Assembly (NCBI RefSeq): GCF_964355755.1
Contig: NC_092676.1
Coordinates: forward strand, 13,872,288 to 13,936,287
Source: Antedon mediterranea
Taxonomy: Eukaryota; Echinodermata; Crinoidea; Comatulida; Antedonidae
DNA: 64,000 nt
Direction: 5' to 3'
Below are positions 39,101-53,400 of the stretch, piece after piece. A model generated the notes under the pieces. That model was not told the DNA's origin. It saw nothing but the letters and a program-made list of their open reading frames with translations, and searched no databases. The position numbers were made by a program, and so were the translations under genes. How positions within the stretch are numbered: the stretch's first letter is position 1; every line of letters begins with the position of its first letter.

Positions 39101-41454
39101 GAATCTGGAAGTTTACGCCATTTGGAACAGTAATCGCACTGAACCCAAGTATGGTCAGGAAGGCTGTAACAAATCACAATTAAAATTAAATCTTAATAAA
39201 GTGTTTATATAATTGTGCATTAATGGTAAACTGTAGTTTTAATTATCTTGTACAGACAATTTTTTATTATGTGGACGATGTTGAAGCTGGGTGTCCCCAC
39301 CTAACTTAGCATATTTGTCTGTATAATCATTGACCAGAATAATAAAAAAAATGTAATAATTTCATTTTAGCAAGCAGCTTTAGAATACAAAAAAACTATA
39401 TGATAAACTATAAAAGTACATACTCATCTTTAGTAGATCCAAGGAACTGGTGAGTTGTTCGAGCTGCTTCAACATTCTCTCTTTTTTCATTCCAGTAGTC
39501 ATTCAATTTATCTCCAACAGCTTTGATACACCTACTGTTATATGAAAATTAATTTCCATTTATTATGTTTTTAAATTATCTTTTTGAATTTTTTTCCATA
39601 CAAACAGGGAGTTGTTGATAACCCACAAATGTTAACATCCCAAAGAATTTAAAGGATTTCTGTACTATTTTAACATTAGTAAACTTTTGTTGACACAATG
39701 AACATTTCAATTTACATTCATGCTTTTCGAATTAGTGGACATTTTTTAATTCATTAAACACAAAATGACCACAAACACAAAAACACAGAACATTAAAAGC
39801 AATAACATTTATACAGCAATTAAAACTAACACTTGAATCATCCCAACAATAGGTGAGCATCATGGTGCATTTTATTTGTAAAATTAATGTACATGAAATA
39901 AAGATTGTAAAAAAGGCTTTCCTAATTTCTGACACAAACAAAAAAGAATACTACCTGTGAGCTGTACTATCTTTAAAATCTTGTTTGTTGTGTGTTGGTG
40001 TAAGAAAGTTGCAATCAATAATCCCAACGATTCCAAAACCCCGATTATCTGCCTGAAAATAACATTACTTACAAACTAAATAATTTAAAATAAAATACTT
40101 TACAATATAAAGGCATACATCCTTACAACAATGTTTAGATCAAAGCTCCTTCTGGTCATGAGAGTAAATTTAGTAAAACACTTTTAAAGTTTGAAAGCAT
40201 TGGAGGTGGGAGTTGTCCTGATGTAAATATTTAGTAATCAAACCTGGCTTTGTTAATCACTATAAAGGATGTTTAATCGATTTTAGTACCAGTATGAGAT
40301 CTTATGTATGTATGGTTTTTAGCAAACTGTTCCATTTCAGTACAAATCAGCGAAAATTTCTCATTTTGAAAAAAAAACCACTTGTATGTATTGTCCCCCT
40401 GGAAAAATATTTCTTTTATATGTCATATGCCATTTTAATGTAACATAATAGTTTGACCAAAAATTGGAAAAAAAAAATGTACAAAAAAAATGCATTTACC
40501 TGAAAAAACTGTAATTTAAAGCAAAAAATGGTCAAATTGGCTGCCAGCCAATGGGTTTTGGTTAAATTTAACCATTTATTTTGTCATTTTATAAGTGAAC
40601 ACATTATTTTTGTTTGTTTTTTCTACGGAAGTGATTAACCTTATTAAAGCTACAAAATAATATTCAAACTCTGATTTAATTAATCTTTTTCATGTTTTTG
40701 GGGGACAATACTGTACATCTTTAAACAAAGAAAAACTTAATCTTATCTGCAGTAAATATTCAGAATAAGGTCATTGTCGATTGAGCATGCAATTGGCGAC
40801 CATGCTGTACTGAATTATTTTGAACTTAAATCCCAAACTGGATGGATGGTATAGCATGCTGTTCCATTCTCCTTTAAAGCAAAATCCGAGTTGTACATGG
40901 ACAAGTCGGGAATTCTAACCCACTGTCTCTTATCATTTTTATTACTGTTATGGCCATTAGTGTGTGTCCCTTAAAATGGACCTGAATGGATTTTCCATTT
41001 TAGAATTATATTTTAGGGGCTATTAGGTGTTGCTTGAAACCAGAATGACCGAAAGTGGGAAATACACTGTAATCATTTAGTTTAATCCAAGTATAGATAT
41101 GATTATCACTGTTGTAAATAATTGGTGATAATAGTTAGTACTGTAATAATATGAACTAGAGGGTACTCCGAGAGTACAAACCTCCGCCTACTGTAAAATT
41201 CCCCTACATAAAATTCCCCCGGAAAATAATATATATTTTTTTTTATTTTTTTTTTATTAGTTTTAAGTGTAAATAGGCTAACTGCACACTACAAAGTTGT
41301 GGATGAGCGTTTGGTGTAATTGTTATGTATCCAGCCTCTCACAGTTGAGATCGCTGGTTCAAGTCCAGCTAAGTAACTGTGGCCTCCAGGCTGTTTACAG
41401 ACACACACACAAACACACAAACACACAAACATACACACCCACACACACACAAAC

Positions 41455-41485
<31 letters not shown>

Positions 41486-44400
41486 AACATACAGGGGTGA
41501 AAATATAACCTCCTTGGCGGAGGTAATAATATGTATTGTAATAAAAAAACAAAAACCAATGCTGTCGTCGTCCATGTGTCTGATGATTGTGTCCAAATAT
41601 ATAATTTAATTTTTTTTCCTACATTGTGTGCATGACACGGTTGTTAATGATGATATTTTATTGTAATTGATCCATTGTTCTGTTTATTGTAACCATGGCT
41701 GAGGGTGAAGAAATGCCAGAACGGGATAATCAGTTGATTAGTGCAATGTCCGGGGCTTTTGGTAGGGTATCCAGTACTAAAAACCTGCCTTAATTAGCTT
41801 ACTAAATTTCGTGGTAATCCTAAAATGGTTTCTTTCAGACATTTCATCTATATATAAATTTACGTAAGGGCAAAAATCGGTAAATCGTGCGTTATTTCTA
41901 GAATGTTTACTCGATGGTATATAAAGTTGGTTCGTACTTTCGGTACTAATTTTAACCACCTGATGTAACCCTGTCTACTAATTTAATTGAGTTCGATAAT
42001 TAGTTATTGACGATTGGAACGAATTTAGGTTCAACGATTTGCCCCAAATAGGGGTGTTTTCCGATCGTGGTATACACTGTCTAATGGATGTCAATTTGAA
42101 AAATACCCGCACACAATAATACGAGGACACTTCGCATTTTCCTATCTCCTCCTACGATAATTGTTTTTAATAGCTGAAAACCGGTTGAACAGTTCGAGTA
42201 CAGCATCATAATGTTGAAGACAGGCCGATTTTCTTTAAAAAATGCTATTTTGATACATGTAATATACGTTTTTACACATGTATTGATTTGTGATGAATGG
42301 AACATTCCAAATTATTTGGTTTAACCATAGAGGTATAGATTTAGATTTATGGGCCCCCTTGGAGAATAAACATAAATAGTACAGTATTGCAATGCACTTT
42401 TGATCGCAATTTGAATCGCAAATATCTTACTGTGAGTGTTGGTACTGTTAGATATAATATAAACAAATATACAAATAAACTTTATTACTGTGAGTGTGGG
42501 TAGGCCCTACTGTTAGATTATAAACATATAATATACAAATAAATAAACGTTATTACTGACAGTTGCTTCTCAACGTTTGTATTAATTAATAATTTAAAAA
42601 TATATAAACGTACGTACGTAGTGGTGTATCGTTACATGTACTTTACTATTTCAATCGACTATGACAGTGAGAGTTTTAACAAAGTATTAAATCGTAAATG
42701 TTTTACTGTATTTAGTGGTATATTATTTATAGGCCTATAAAACATTAAAAACAATATTTCGTTACTGAGTGGATAAGAATATATTTTAAAATGTTTCCTC
42801 TTTGTACCTATCTTCTTCCCCCATCCCTCAACCCTTAATGTTACATACAAAACACAAATTGGGTTTGTTTAAATGAGTCCAAATAAAAAAATTTGACTCA
42901 TTTTGTTTCTCTCTCTGAAGTAATTCCCAGGGTGCTAATTTTAGCTGACTACATAAATCATCGTGTATATTTATTCGTTTCTGTAAACGACAATGTATTA
43001 TAGTCCTGCAGTACGTACATTTGAAATCTCCATTTTTTTCTCGCTGGAAAATACTGTGTATTCGAGAACCATCTGTGGGCACGACCTAGATGGTACGCGA
43101 GCGAAGCGAGCGTGCCATCTAGTTGATAAAATTTATCACAGAGTTCGAAGAATATTGTAGCTATTATAAAGTAGATGGGAAGGATACTATTAACTCATTT
43201 GGAGGGTCCTGCTAAAGAGGAGATAACTTGTCGTTCCACCGAGGTGAAAGAAGATTCTGTTGAGATTATGAAACTTTTGAAATCTAGATTTGGAACTGGG
43301 GAGAAACTATCCGCGTTAACTAGTGAATTGCACAATAGGGTCCAGTAGGAAGGTGAAAGTTTAGCTGATTATAGTAATGCCCTTCTAAGGCTTCTCATCC
43401 AGTAATATTGGGTTGCAATGCACTTGGGGAATTTCTCTAGTGATGGAAATATATTTAAAAAAGCAAATGATAACTGTGGCTAAGGAGAAAATTTCTCCTT
43501 TAAAATGGACCTGAAATGGACTTTCGATTTTCAAGAAATTCAAACATGTTATTTAAACGTATCAAATTAACACAAGCCCATACAAATAAAAACAAAATGT
43601 ATAGTATTTTGAGAAAAAACGAAATTTTAAGACACCTTGGTAAATTAGCGAAAATTACTCACGCCATTGCAATATTCTGTTTCAACAGCCGTCGGGAGCA
43701 TCTATATTCACAACGTCACATATACACACGACGATCATCGAGAGCGTGTATGCCGCCCGATAGTTCATTCATTCATTAGTGGAAATCATCATTTCCTTTT
43801 ATTGTCATTTGCATATACAGTAAAACAAAATATATACATAGAAATTGTGTTTGCTCTGAGACACAAAATACAGATATAAATAACAAAAAAAAACACAATT
43901 ACAATGATATTATGTCACATCACTCTCGTACGGTTTCCCAACTAGCATTCAGTGCCCAAATAGCAGCTGGATAGAAGCTGTTGCGAAACCTATTAGTACG
44001 AGAAGTGATGGACCGGTATCGTCTACCGCTACGTAACATCTCAAATACATTATGCATGGGATGGCTTGAATCTAGCAATATACAATGCGTTTTCTTAATT
44101 AAACGCTTCCCGAAAATGAATTCAATAGTGCTCTGTTCAATAAGATGTGATGCATACTTAACAACATGTTGTAGATCAGACTTATCTTTATTTGTGGCCC
44201 CGGTGAATCACAAAATAATACTAAAGGTGAGTACACTTTCAATAATGAAATTGTCATAATGAAAGGGTCCACTCCGAAGGATTAAAGTCTACGTAAAAAG
44301 TAAGCGTTGTTGGGCCTTCAGGGGTGAGGGAATTTCAATTTCTTTCACTTGTCCCCGGACAAGTACCTGCACAGAATTCACTTGTCCGAGAAAAAAATTT

Positions 44401-47400
44401 ACTTGTCCCTCTTTATTGCGCAATAGGCAAAAAATTACACAAGTGTCGACAAATGTCACGCAAGTGTTTATTGTCTATTTAAAATTCAGCAGTTTATAGG
44501 CCTAGCCTAGACTTTTTTAGCCTGCTCAATATTTTGATAAAAATAACGGTCATTTTTAGGTTTTATTTTATTAACACAACAGTGTGTAGAGTACTGTAGG
44601 CCTAATTAATAAATAGTAGGCCTAGTTAGTAAATAAAAAATAAAAGAATTGAATTACCAAAAAAACTGTGGTGTCTATTATATACAAACGTATCATAGCC
44701 TAGTCATACATGTGAACTGATCTTTGCCTACTGTAGCTATGCCGGCTAGCTAGGTATATTTAAATAATTTTTTTTAATAATTTTTATTTTGTCCAGGAGG
44801 CTAGGCATAGGCCTAATTAAAATTAGTTTTTAAAATAATTGTTATTTTGTCCAGGCATATTTGTTGCATTGAGTACCGAATAAAACAAACAAACAAACAA
44901 ACAAATAATTAGTTAACAAATAATACCGAATTAATGTAGGTCTGGCTAGGCCAAATACTAATTAAAGCTTGCCATCCAGACACTAGGCCTTAGACCGTCA
45001 CCATGGAGAGAGAGAAAAATACCTCCAGGCCCCAGGCCATCCTTACTCTAGAAGTTAGGCCTCCTACTACTCTACAACTTCTGTACGAACGGAGAGAGGA
45101 TGTTTTTGTTATTATCCAATTCACTAAATAAAATAGCTTGTTGCATTTCACAGGTAAATTTATAAAAAACATTCGGATCAGGTGCCGTTTTCGGCCACCT
45201 CGACTTATATGGACTATACCATTATTATGCTAGGGGTGTGGTGTATTATGTTTTATGTATAGAAGGGTGTCTATTGAATGGGAAGACAATACGATTGTTC
45301 TGTTATGTAACCTACAGTACAAACTACAAGGAACAATACAAAACATCAAAAACTAGCAATGCATGTACTTTTTATAAGGCATGTTATTATTAGGTACTGT
45401 GTTAGGGAATACCAAGATTTTGTAACAATATTATTTACTATATTAACTAAAGATATTTTAAATAAAAAAAATTTTATAGACAAATTTAATAAAGAACCAT
45501 CTACTAACTGGAAAACCCATTTAGGAAAAATAATAAAACAAGTTGATCATAACGAGTGGTTTTTAAAGGCCCAAATGCAAAACGAAATTCCATCCAAAAC
45601 AACGTTAACGGAATATACTATGTATAAAGGAACTCCAAACCTTGAACAATATGTGTTAGATAAAACTAATTTTAAGAGTATCAATTTAAAATTTAAAGCA
45701 AAATCAAACTCTTGAGGGTCAAGGATTATGTAAGATGTGTAGTACTAACGAAAACAGTAAACCAGTTTTTATTTAAATGTCCTTCATTAAACTCTGTTCA
45801 CTTTATGCTAGACAATTTATTCACTGAAAATGAAACATTCCTTGATTTTTATTGTAAAAAATATTTAATGAAAGCATGGGTTACTAGATCTACAATGTTA
45901 TCAGCATTACCTCTCTCAACTAATTGATTATAGTAAACAGAAATCCAGTAAACAAGCTACAGACATCTCTATGAGGATGTATCTGTAAGTTTTATTTATT
46001 TATTAGGCCTATTAGTGTATTTTTGTTGTTCTGTTTTTATTTTTGTAGTTATATATATTGTACAATTTACATATTATGTATTTTCATACAGATCTAATTA
46101 ATTAATTAGTTTACATTTTGTTTTGATGTTATGTATTAGTATTTAGAACTTTCTGGCTTATGTTATTTGTAATTTTGTCTGTAAATTGGATGCACCATTA
46201 ACTGATAAATGTGTGACACCGATATAAAGGTGATTCCTATGAATAAATAAATAAATAAAAAGTAGGTATACTTACTTATTATATATAAAAACTAAACTAA
46301 ACACTACAGTATAATCAAAAGTAAAGCATATTAAATACTAGGCCTATGTTATTCCTATCTGGATTTAAACACTTCAAATTTTAGTACAATCGGATTCGAA
46401 ATTAGAAAATCTTAAATACTACAATACAATCGGAATTAAAACATCCTAAATACTACAGTACAATCGCTATTAATATATCCTACTAAATACTACATTACAA
46501 TCGGTTAAATTACCTAAACTCTATAATGTTGTGAAAGATGTAAAAGAATGTTGGCAAATGCATTCTAATCGGCCCAATCATAGCGGTAGATAAATCATAT
46601 TTTTTTGATCCGAATTTATAAAAAACATTCTTTTCCCTATGAAACCACTTTATCAATTGTCCGTTCCATGCACGATGTACAGAGAAAAATTAAAATACTG
46701 GGCCTACCACCTCCTCGCGTGTATACAGCTTCCATCTTGATGCATGGTATTTTTGATCAACAATACCTGGTAGAGTCCATTAATTACGGGGGTTCTTTTT
46801 AACTGGGCATTTTTTTAATTACCCAGTTAACCTATGTCTCAACCACTGCATGGTCCAAAAATGTTTTAATTACCTCCCCAAATAGAAAATCGTGTAATCT
46901 ATAATGATGTGACTCGGGTCATTGACCAATCAGTGATGTATTAAATGCACTGGGTTTAATGTGATTTGAAGAAGCCTGCTATTTTTATTAATGCACATGG
47001 CTAACTGTGTTGGCACATGGTTTTCTGTGCTCTTAGTTTAATTTCCTGAATTTCAAAAGTGCTTGTCCCCGGACAAGAGGGTACGTCAAATGTGGTTGTC
47101 CGACCGTAAAAAACACTTGTCCCGGGCGTCGGGCAAGTGGGTTCGCTCAGCCCTGGGCCTTTTTAGTACACTTGGTAATATGGTCGTGCCATTTTAGATC
47201 GCTAGTGATCACCACACCAAGAAACTCAAAATTGTCTACAATTTCAACTTGAGAGTTATTTATATACAGCGGAAATTTATTTGACTTATTTTTTCTAAAG
47301 TCGACAACAATTTCCTTGGTTTTATTAACATTTAATATTAAGTTGTTCTCAGCACACCAACGTATTGTGTTATCGACCTGAGTTCGGTAGAGTCGGTATA

Positions 47401-50400
47401 GTCTGTGAATGATCGATGGCCTGGAAAGATACTAATTTATTCAATATCATGTTTAATGTTGTTGAAATATAGTGCCCTAAATGTACTTTGTTCTAAAACC
47501 CCAATTTAGAAGGCCTTAGGCCTACCTCCCAAACCTTTACTAGGCCTAGGCCCCAGCGCGCGAAGTCGATCCACCACCCACCCATACGGGAGTCTGTTTC
47601 ATGCGCATCCAAACGATATCATCAACAACTTGCTGCTCATTGTCAAGCCAAAGTAAAATGTGAATCAAATTCATTTTCAACTGCCTGATTCGTGACAAAT
47701 AAATTATCATCCCATATTACAGTACTAATTTAATTCTGCTAAACTAATTTTAGCAGTATAAATTACAAACGATATACAAAATAACGAATGGAAAATATGG
47801 ATACGCATCATTGCACACGGCGCTGTATCCCGGACAACGTTGCCAGGCTAATGCCGGTATTGCCAGAAAAAACCTGTTGATTTGGAGATTTTAAATTGTC
47901 ATTTACTCGATGAATAACCGTTTGTACGGCAATAACTTAATTTTTTTTAAATTCTAAATACGTTTCTGCAAAAGCACAAGCATTTTTTAGAAAATACTCC
48001 ATATATTTTTAAAAAACTGCAAATCGTCCATTGCAGGGATTAGAATATATTTGCAAAGTGACATCACCCGCAAATTTTTTTGATTTTCAATTGGGGCTTT
48101 CCCTAAAAGGGCGACTTTATATTTTGTAACAATATACATATACACCTAATAACATCATTCTAAAATGAAAAAAAATTGAAAATCCTTTTCAGATCCATTT
48201 TAAGCATTAGTAGAGTCAAATGTTATACTCAGAATTCAGAATCTTTAAATAATAATGTTCTTGTTTTACCTACCTGTGAGAAGGCAAATGTAACTAGTAT
48301 TCCCATAAATTATATTATCCTGGACGGTTGTGTTAATATTAAGGGACGGAATATCCCTATTGACGTAGTATATACTTCAACTGAGAAAATTGACCTAATG
48401 CCTGGCGAAATGATTGCTTCTGCGTCCAAAGCGAAAAACAGGCCAGAGATTGTAATTCGATAACTGAATGGTATGGTCAAAGAGGGTGGGTACCAGGGAA
48501 ACACCTTTACTGTTTATCGATTATTTCTGTTGCTTGCTCTATTTATAATTATAAATGGTGTCTACTACGACCTAAATATAAGTAGGCTACGAAAGTTGTT
48601 ATTTGATCATTTTGTTCCAAAATTAACAAGATGCTGTTGTCATGATACAGTATATTGTGATACAAATGTTAAAGCCCCGCTCACTGTCACCCACGTTGAT
48701 AAACTATGCTTTTGGTCTCTTGGTACAGTCACGTTAGAGACTGTTTCAGTGATTGATGACCCCCATTAACGGTTTCCTCCTGTGTGTAACGTTCAGATAA
48801 TACAGTATATATAATAATATAATATGTATATTATACGTATACTGTTCTTTACAATAATATTATTTGCATTAATACCTATTGTTGTAATACCAATTGTTGA
48901 AAGTTTTTACATCATTACAGGAAGAATTAATGTACATTTTGTTTACAAATAAATAAATCTATTGAGTAACTTTTCCCCTTTACGTTCCTAACCACCGATT
49001 GCTGTCAAGTGTCCATACATCATTACTGACAGGGGACGTAATCAATCATAATTGGTATACATTTCGCATCTTACCAAACTTATTTTCAGTACAGGTTCAA
49101 TTAATCTCACACACACATTCGGCGGAAGACCGAATATAATAATTAGCCTATATTGTTCTCTATTCCTACATTTTTTAAACTCTAATTTGCTATATTACCC
49201 TGTAAGCGATATTTTTGGGGTACCTAATTTATGGACCACCATGAAACATTACAAAATAAACATACATTACTCATCAGTCACATGCATAGATGTCACCCGG
49301 GCTTCAATTTTCAGAGGCGTTTGTCATGTTTTCGAGGACCATTCGGGTACACCCACTAGAGGGTGCGCGAAGCGAGCGAACCCTCTAGTATTAAGAATTT
49401 TAAATAAATAATGTTTTACCAATTTTTGAACTTTTTCATAAAAAACGTGCGCAAATTGTCTAATTCGACGTGCTCTTATATGACGCGATTTTAAGTCGAA
49501 ATTTTCAATAAAATGTAATGACAAAAAACAAGAAGATCGACGTTTCGGAACCATCATGAAACCATTTTCTAGATCTAGTGATCGAATTATACAAAAACAA
49601 CAAACACCAATGGGTGACAGGAGATACTAATTAATTAACATCAAAGAAGGCCTACAATACTAAGTTATTAAGCTCCTCCTTCTTAATTGATAAACAATTT
49701 AGCTTTGACTGAATCGGTTTGTTTAGGTTTCAGTTCTTTGAAATGGGGCTGTTACAATGGTTTGGGGATTGTGAAAATTTGTTACCTAGCATTTTTGGTA
49801 TCCTTGCAACATAATAAGGCCAAAAAAAAAAATTATTGTGTTGGCCACGCCCGACCGACCCTAAAGTGACGAAAATGAAGGTCGGCGTTTTTGGTTTTTT
49901 TTTGTGAGCCAAACAGCAATCATAAAACCAAATAGTGAAAATATATTGTCTTATTCACCAAATTGGCGAATATATATTTCACCTCCGCCCGACGTGTAAA
50001 AAGAAGTGTGCAACCAACCGTGACTCAATCATGTGATAACCGGAATACGCGATTATCAATTTTGGGGGATCGTTTTAAATAAATAAACGCTTTGATTACA
50101 CAGTGGCTGAGACACGTTTTTAATAGTTATCAATTTTTAAACACCCTCATAATTAATGGACTCTACCAATGTTGATCTGCAAAGAACAACAGATCGTACA
50201 TCAAAACTATCAAACTTAGCTAAATTTATTCATCAAATTTTGTATTTGTTTTAGTTACATGTTGTTTTTCGATATATCAATTATTTATTAATACCAAATA
50301 TTTATGTCTGGAAGTGTTTAGTTTGTTTCTGTATAAGATTGAAAGAATGTTCTTTCATACCCTGAAAAAGGGTCGATAAAGAAATAAAGAATCATTGTCA

Positions 50401-53400
50401 TTGTCATTGTCATTACATCGCACGAGGTTGTTGAGGCGGTGTTCTTTGGTTATACTGTACAGAGTACTACGAATCCGATCCAATTACGAACTTGTTAAAT
50501 GATTTAAAAGGCATGGAGTCGCTAAGCAAGTAGGCCTATACATTTAATAAAAATTTACCTAAGATTGTCGTAAGCTCTTTTGTTCAAACTTGTTATTTAT
50601 ATAGCGATTAATCCACCCGTTCCGGCATTCACGTTAGGCCTCTAGCCTACTCGATCCACGCGATCGATCGATGTCTCTCCTCTGGTGGGGAATTTCCCCG
50701 GTGTAATTACGTATGGATAAAACAATATAAAACTCAATATTTTTCATCTGGAATAATGTTAACTCGCGTAATGTAGCATATAACACAGAAATAGTTTATT
50801 TCGATCTTGATTGTTTTTGGCTTTAAAAATGGCAGCTAGAGCCTAGCCTAGCTAGCTGGGCCTAGCCCTATGCCTAGAAAAGTTAAGCATACGTTTATTT
50901 AATAAACCTTTTTAAAACTTTTGTTGAAACAATATTTATAGCTAGCGTGAGCCTAGGGTGCTACGAAAAGAGATTTTAAAAGTCTTTTTTTTATCATTTG
51001 TGTAAATTGTTGTTTTTTTGCCAGCAACACATTTTTTGGTCTTAAAAAAAAAAAAAAAAAAAAAAAAACTTTTCCTACCGACCTACCCATTTTTGGGATT
51101 TACCCAAAACGTGGCCAACACAATAATTTTTTTTTTTTTGGCCTAAAGCGAAATCAAGTGAAATCTCACTTTGGGCATTAAAATCCTACAGAACCCCTAT
51201 TTTCATACATGAAGAACGTGTCTTTGTACTTACATTTTTTTGGTATCCTAGCCTCTGATAAGACTTGATTAATCGATTGTTGTGATAAAAACACACACCA
51301 TAAGGATGCTCTTTTGGATTGAATCCAAACGTGATTCTAACCTTAAACAAATGAATAATTAATTTATATTTTACTTTTTATGTACTCTATTCTGTACGCT
51401 ATACACTTAATATTCAAGAAAGAAAAAAAAATTAATTTTGCAGCAATAATAAAGAATAGTTTTGTATCATCACATTTTCACAGTAGAGAAAGAAGACCAG
51501 TATGATATGATTTAAGAAAGAAAGTCAATCATATTAAAATAAATGAATGTAAAGGAAGAAATGAATAGGAATTGTATAAATGGAAAAAAAAAGTGCATGT
51601 TTGGGCAAGGAGGCGGCCTGTAGATGCACGATAGTCTTCAATGGTGTTTTGATGATGGCTTCACATGCTTCAAATGATCGAAACCCATCGATCTTATTAC
51701 AGTTTATTATTATATGGGTACCTGTGTATTGGGGTGTCTAGAAAACTCAGATCTCAGATATATCAAGTTTTCTAGATCTAGATCTATTCAATTCAAGGCT
51801 CACTGTGTGGGCCGCAATTGCGTTGTATTGCGAAGAGTAGGCCTAGCCCTACTAGACTAGAGGGGTGCTGGTCAACTCATACTCAAACTAATTCGTATCC
51901 ATGACAACTCGTACCCAACTTGGCTAACTTGAAACTCAACCAACTCGTACATACCTAATTTTTTACTTGTTATGCCAACTCCATTAGATTCGACTAAGGC
52001 CTGGTATAACAAGTGAGAACTATGTAAATTTTGACAGATTTGTAAAAAATGCTAGGCCTAGCCAACTAGCTATGGCTAAGTCTTACTACTCCATGGGACT
52101 AGTTAGTAGAAGTTTGCTTAGCTAGGCTATTCTAGACCTAAATTTCAACGGTAACGTGTACTGTATATTCTTTATGATTTAACCCATAGGCCGCTACTAC
52201 AAGTTACAATATTAGTAAGAAAACGTATAAGTATTAATAATAATGTAGTATTTCAAATAACATACCCTCTGATAAATAATGGAACAATCCAAATAACCAA
52301 CCAACCAATCATTTGATGATCTGAGTTTTCTTGATCTAGAAAACTCAGATATATTTGAGATCTGAGTTTTCTAGACACCCTCTCTATTGTGGTGGTGTTA
52401 TGTTAATATTACTGTGTGAATTGTTACTACTGTAAGATAATAAAGATTTATAAAGCGCACATATCCACAAAGTGCTCAAGGCACTTGTGAAAACCACGAA
52501 AAATACTAACCTTGAAACTAAAAACAACCAAAAAAACGGAATAAAAGCAGACCAATCGAAAGGTGCACAGACCTGCCAGCACATTACTCCTAAACATTTT
52601 TTTACTGTTATTTGTCAACATTACAAATGGAGGCCTATTCTTGAAAAACCTGAGCTATTTGTACTAAATAAAAATGTGTCTAGTTTTTTTAGTTATGAGT
52701 TGAGTCTGGCCTAGTAAATATTTTATCCTAACTAGACCATGGTCTAGCATATTATTTCAACTTTTTACAGCCCTGTCATGATGTTGATGGTCAAGATAAT
52801 GGTGGTGGTGGTCATGATGTTGATGATAGTCATGGTGATGGTGGTCATGATGTTGATGATAGTCATGATGATGGTGGTCATGATGATGATAATGGTCATG
52901 GTAATAATGGTAGTCATGACGATGATTACATACCCTTTGATTTTCTTCCCAAGGCCTATAGACATCTTTTTCTGTTTCTTTTAGACTTTTTGCAATCAAC
53001 ACCGTTCTAACCTTTTTTGTTTTTAAATAAATTTTAATCTTTGGGTTCAGGTATAATACTGAACAATAAGCCTAGAAAATATAAAAAAAATCAGTTAGGG
53101 ATATGCACTGAAATGCAGCTTCCTAAAACCAAGATAGGAAAATTGATTACTGTAAAACCTAAACAAAAAAACCTTTTAGAAAAGTTTTTAGAACTCTTGG
53201 GTGGGCTTCTTTTCAAGATGGGTTTCTTTTTGAGATGAGTTTTTTTTTTTATTACTTTTGCAAACTAAAGAGGGGGCTTCTTTCCAACAAAATATATTAT
53301 ACACTGTAAACCTTATGCTAAAAGTGATAAAATATGTAAAAGTGATAAAAGTCATTCCAACTGAGATTCAAAGTTTGTATGTATCAGCGGTTTTAAAAGT

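Noticed and set aside
41289-41609. His/Thr-rich or Cys/Val-rich proteins from 41.3-41.6 kb
   Set aside because: They are translations of the CA microsatellite in several frames.
52757-53002. His-rich protein extending exon 7
   Set aside because: The histidine run is the intronic minisatellite read past the GTATGT donor; only the MORC-like part is coding.
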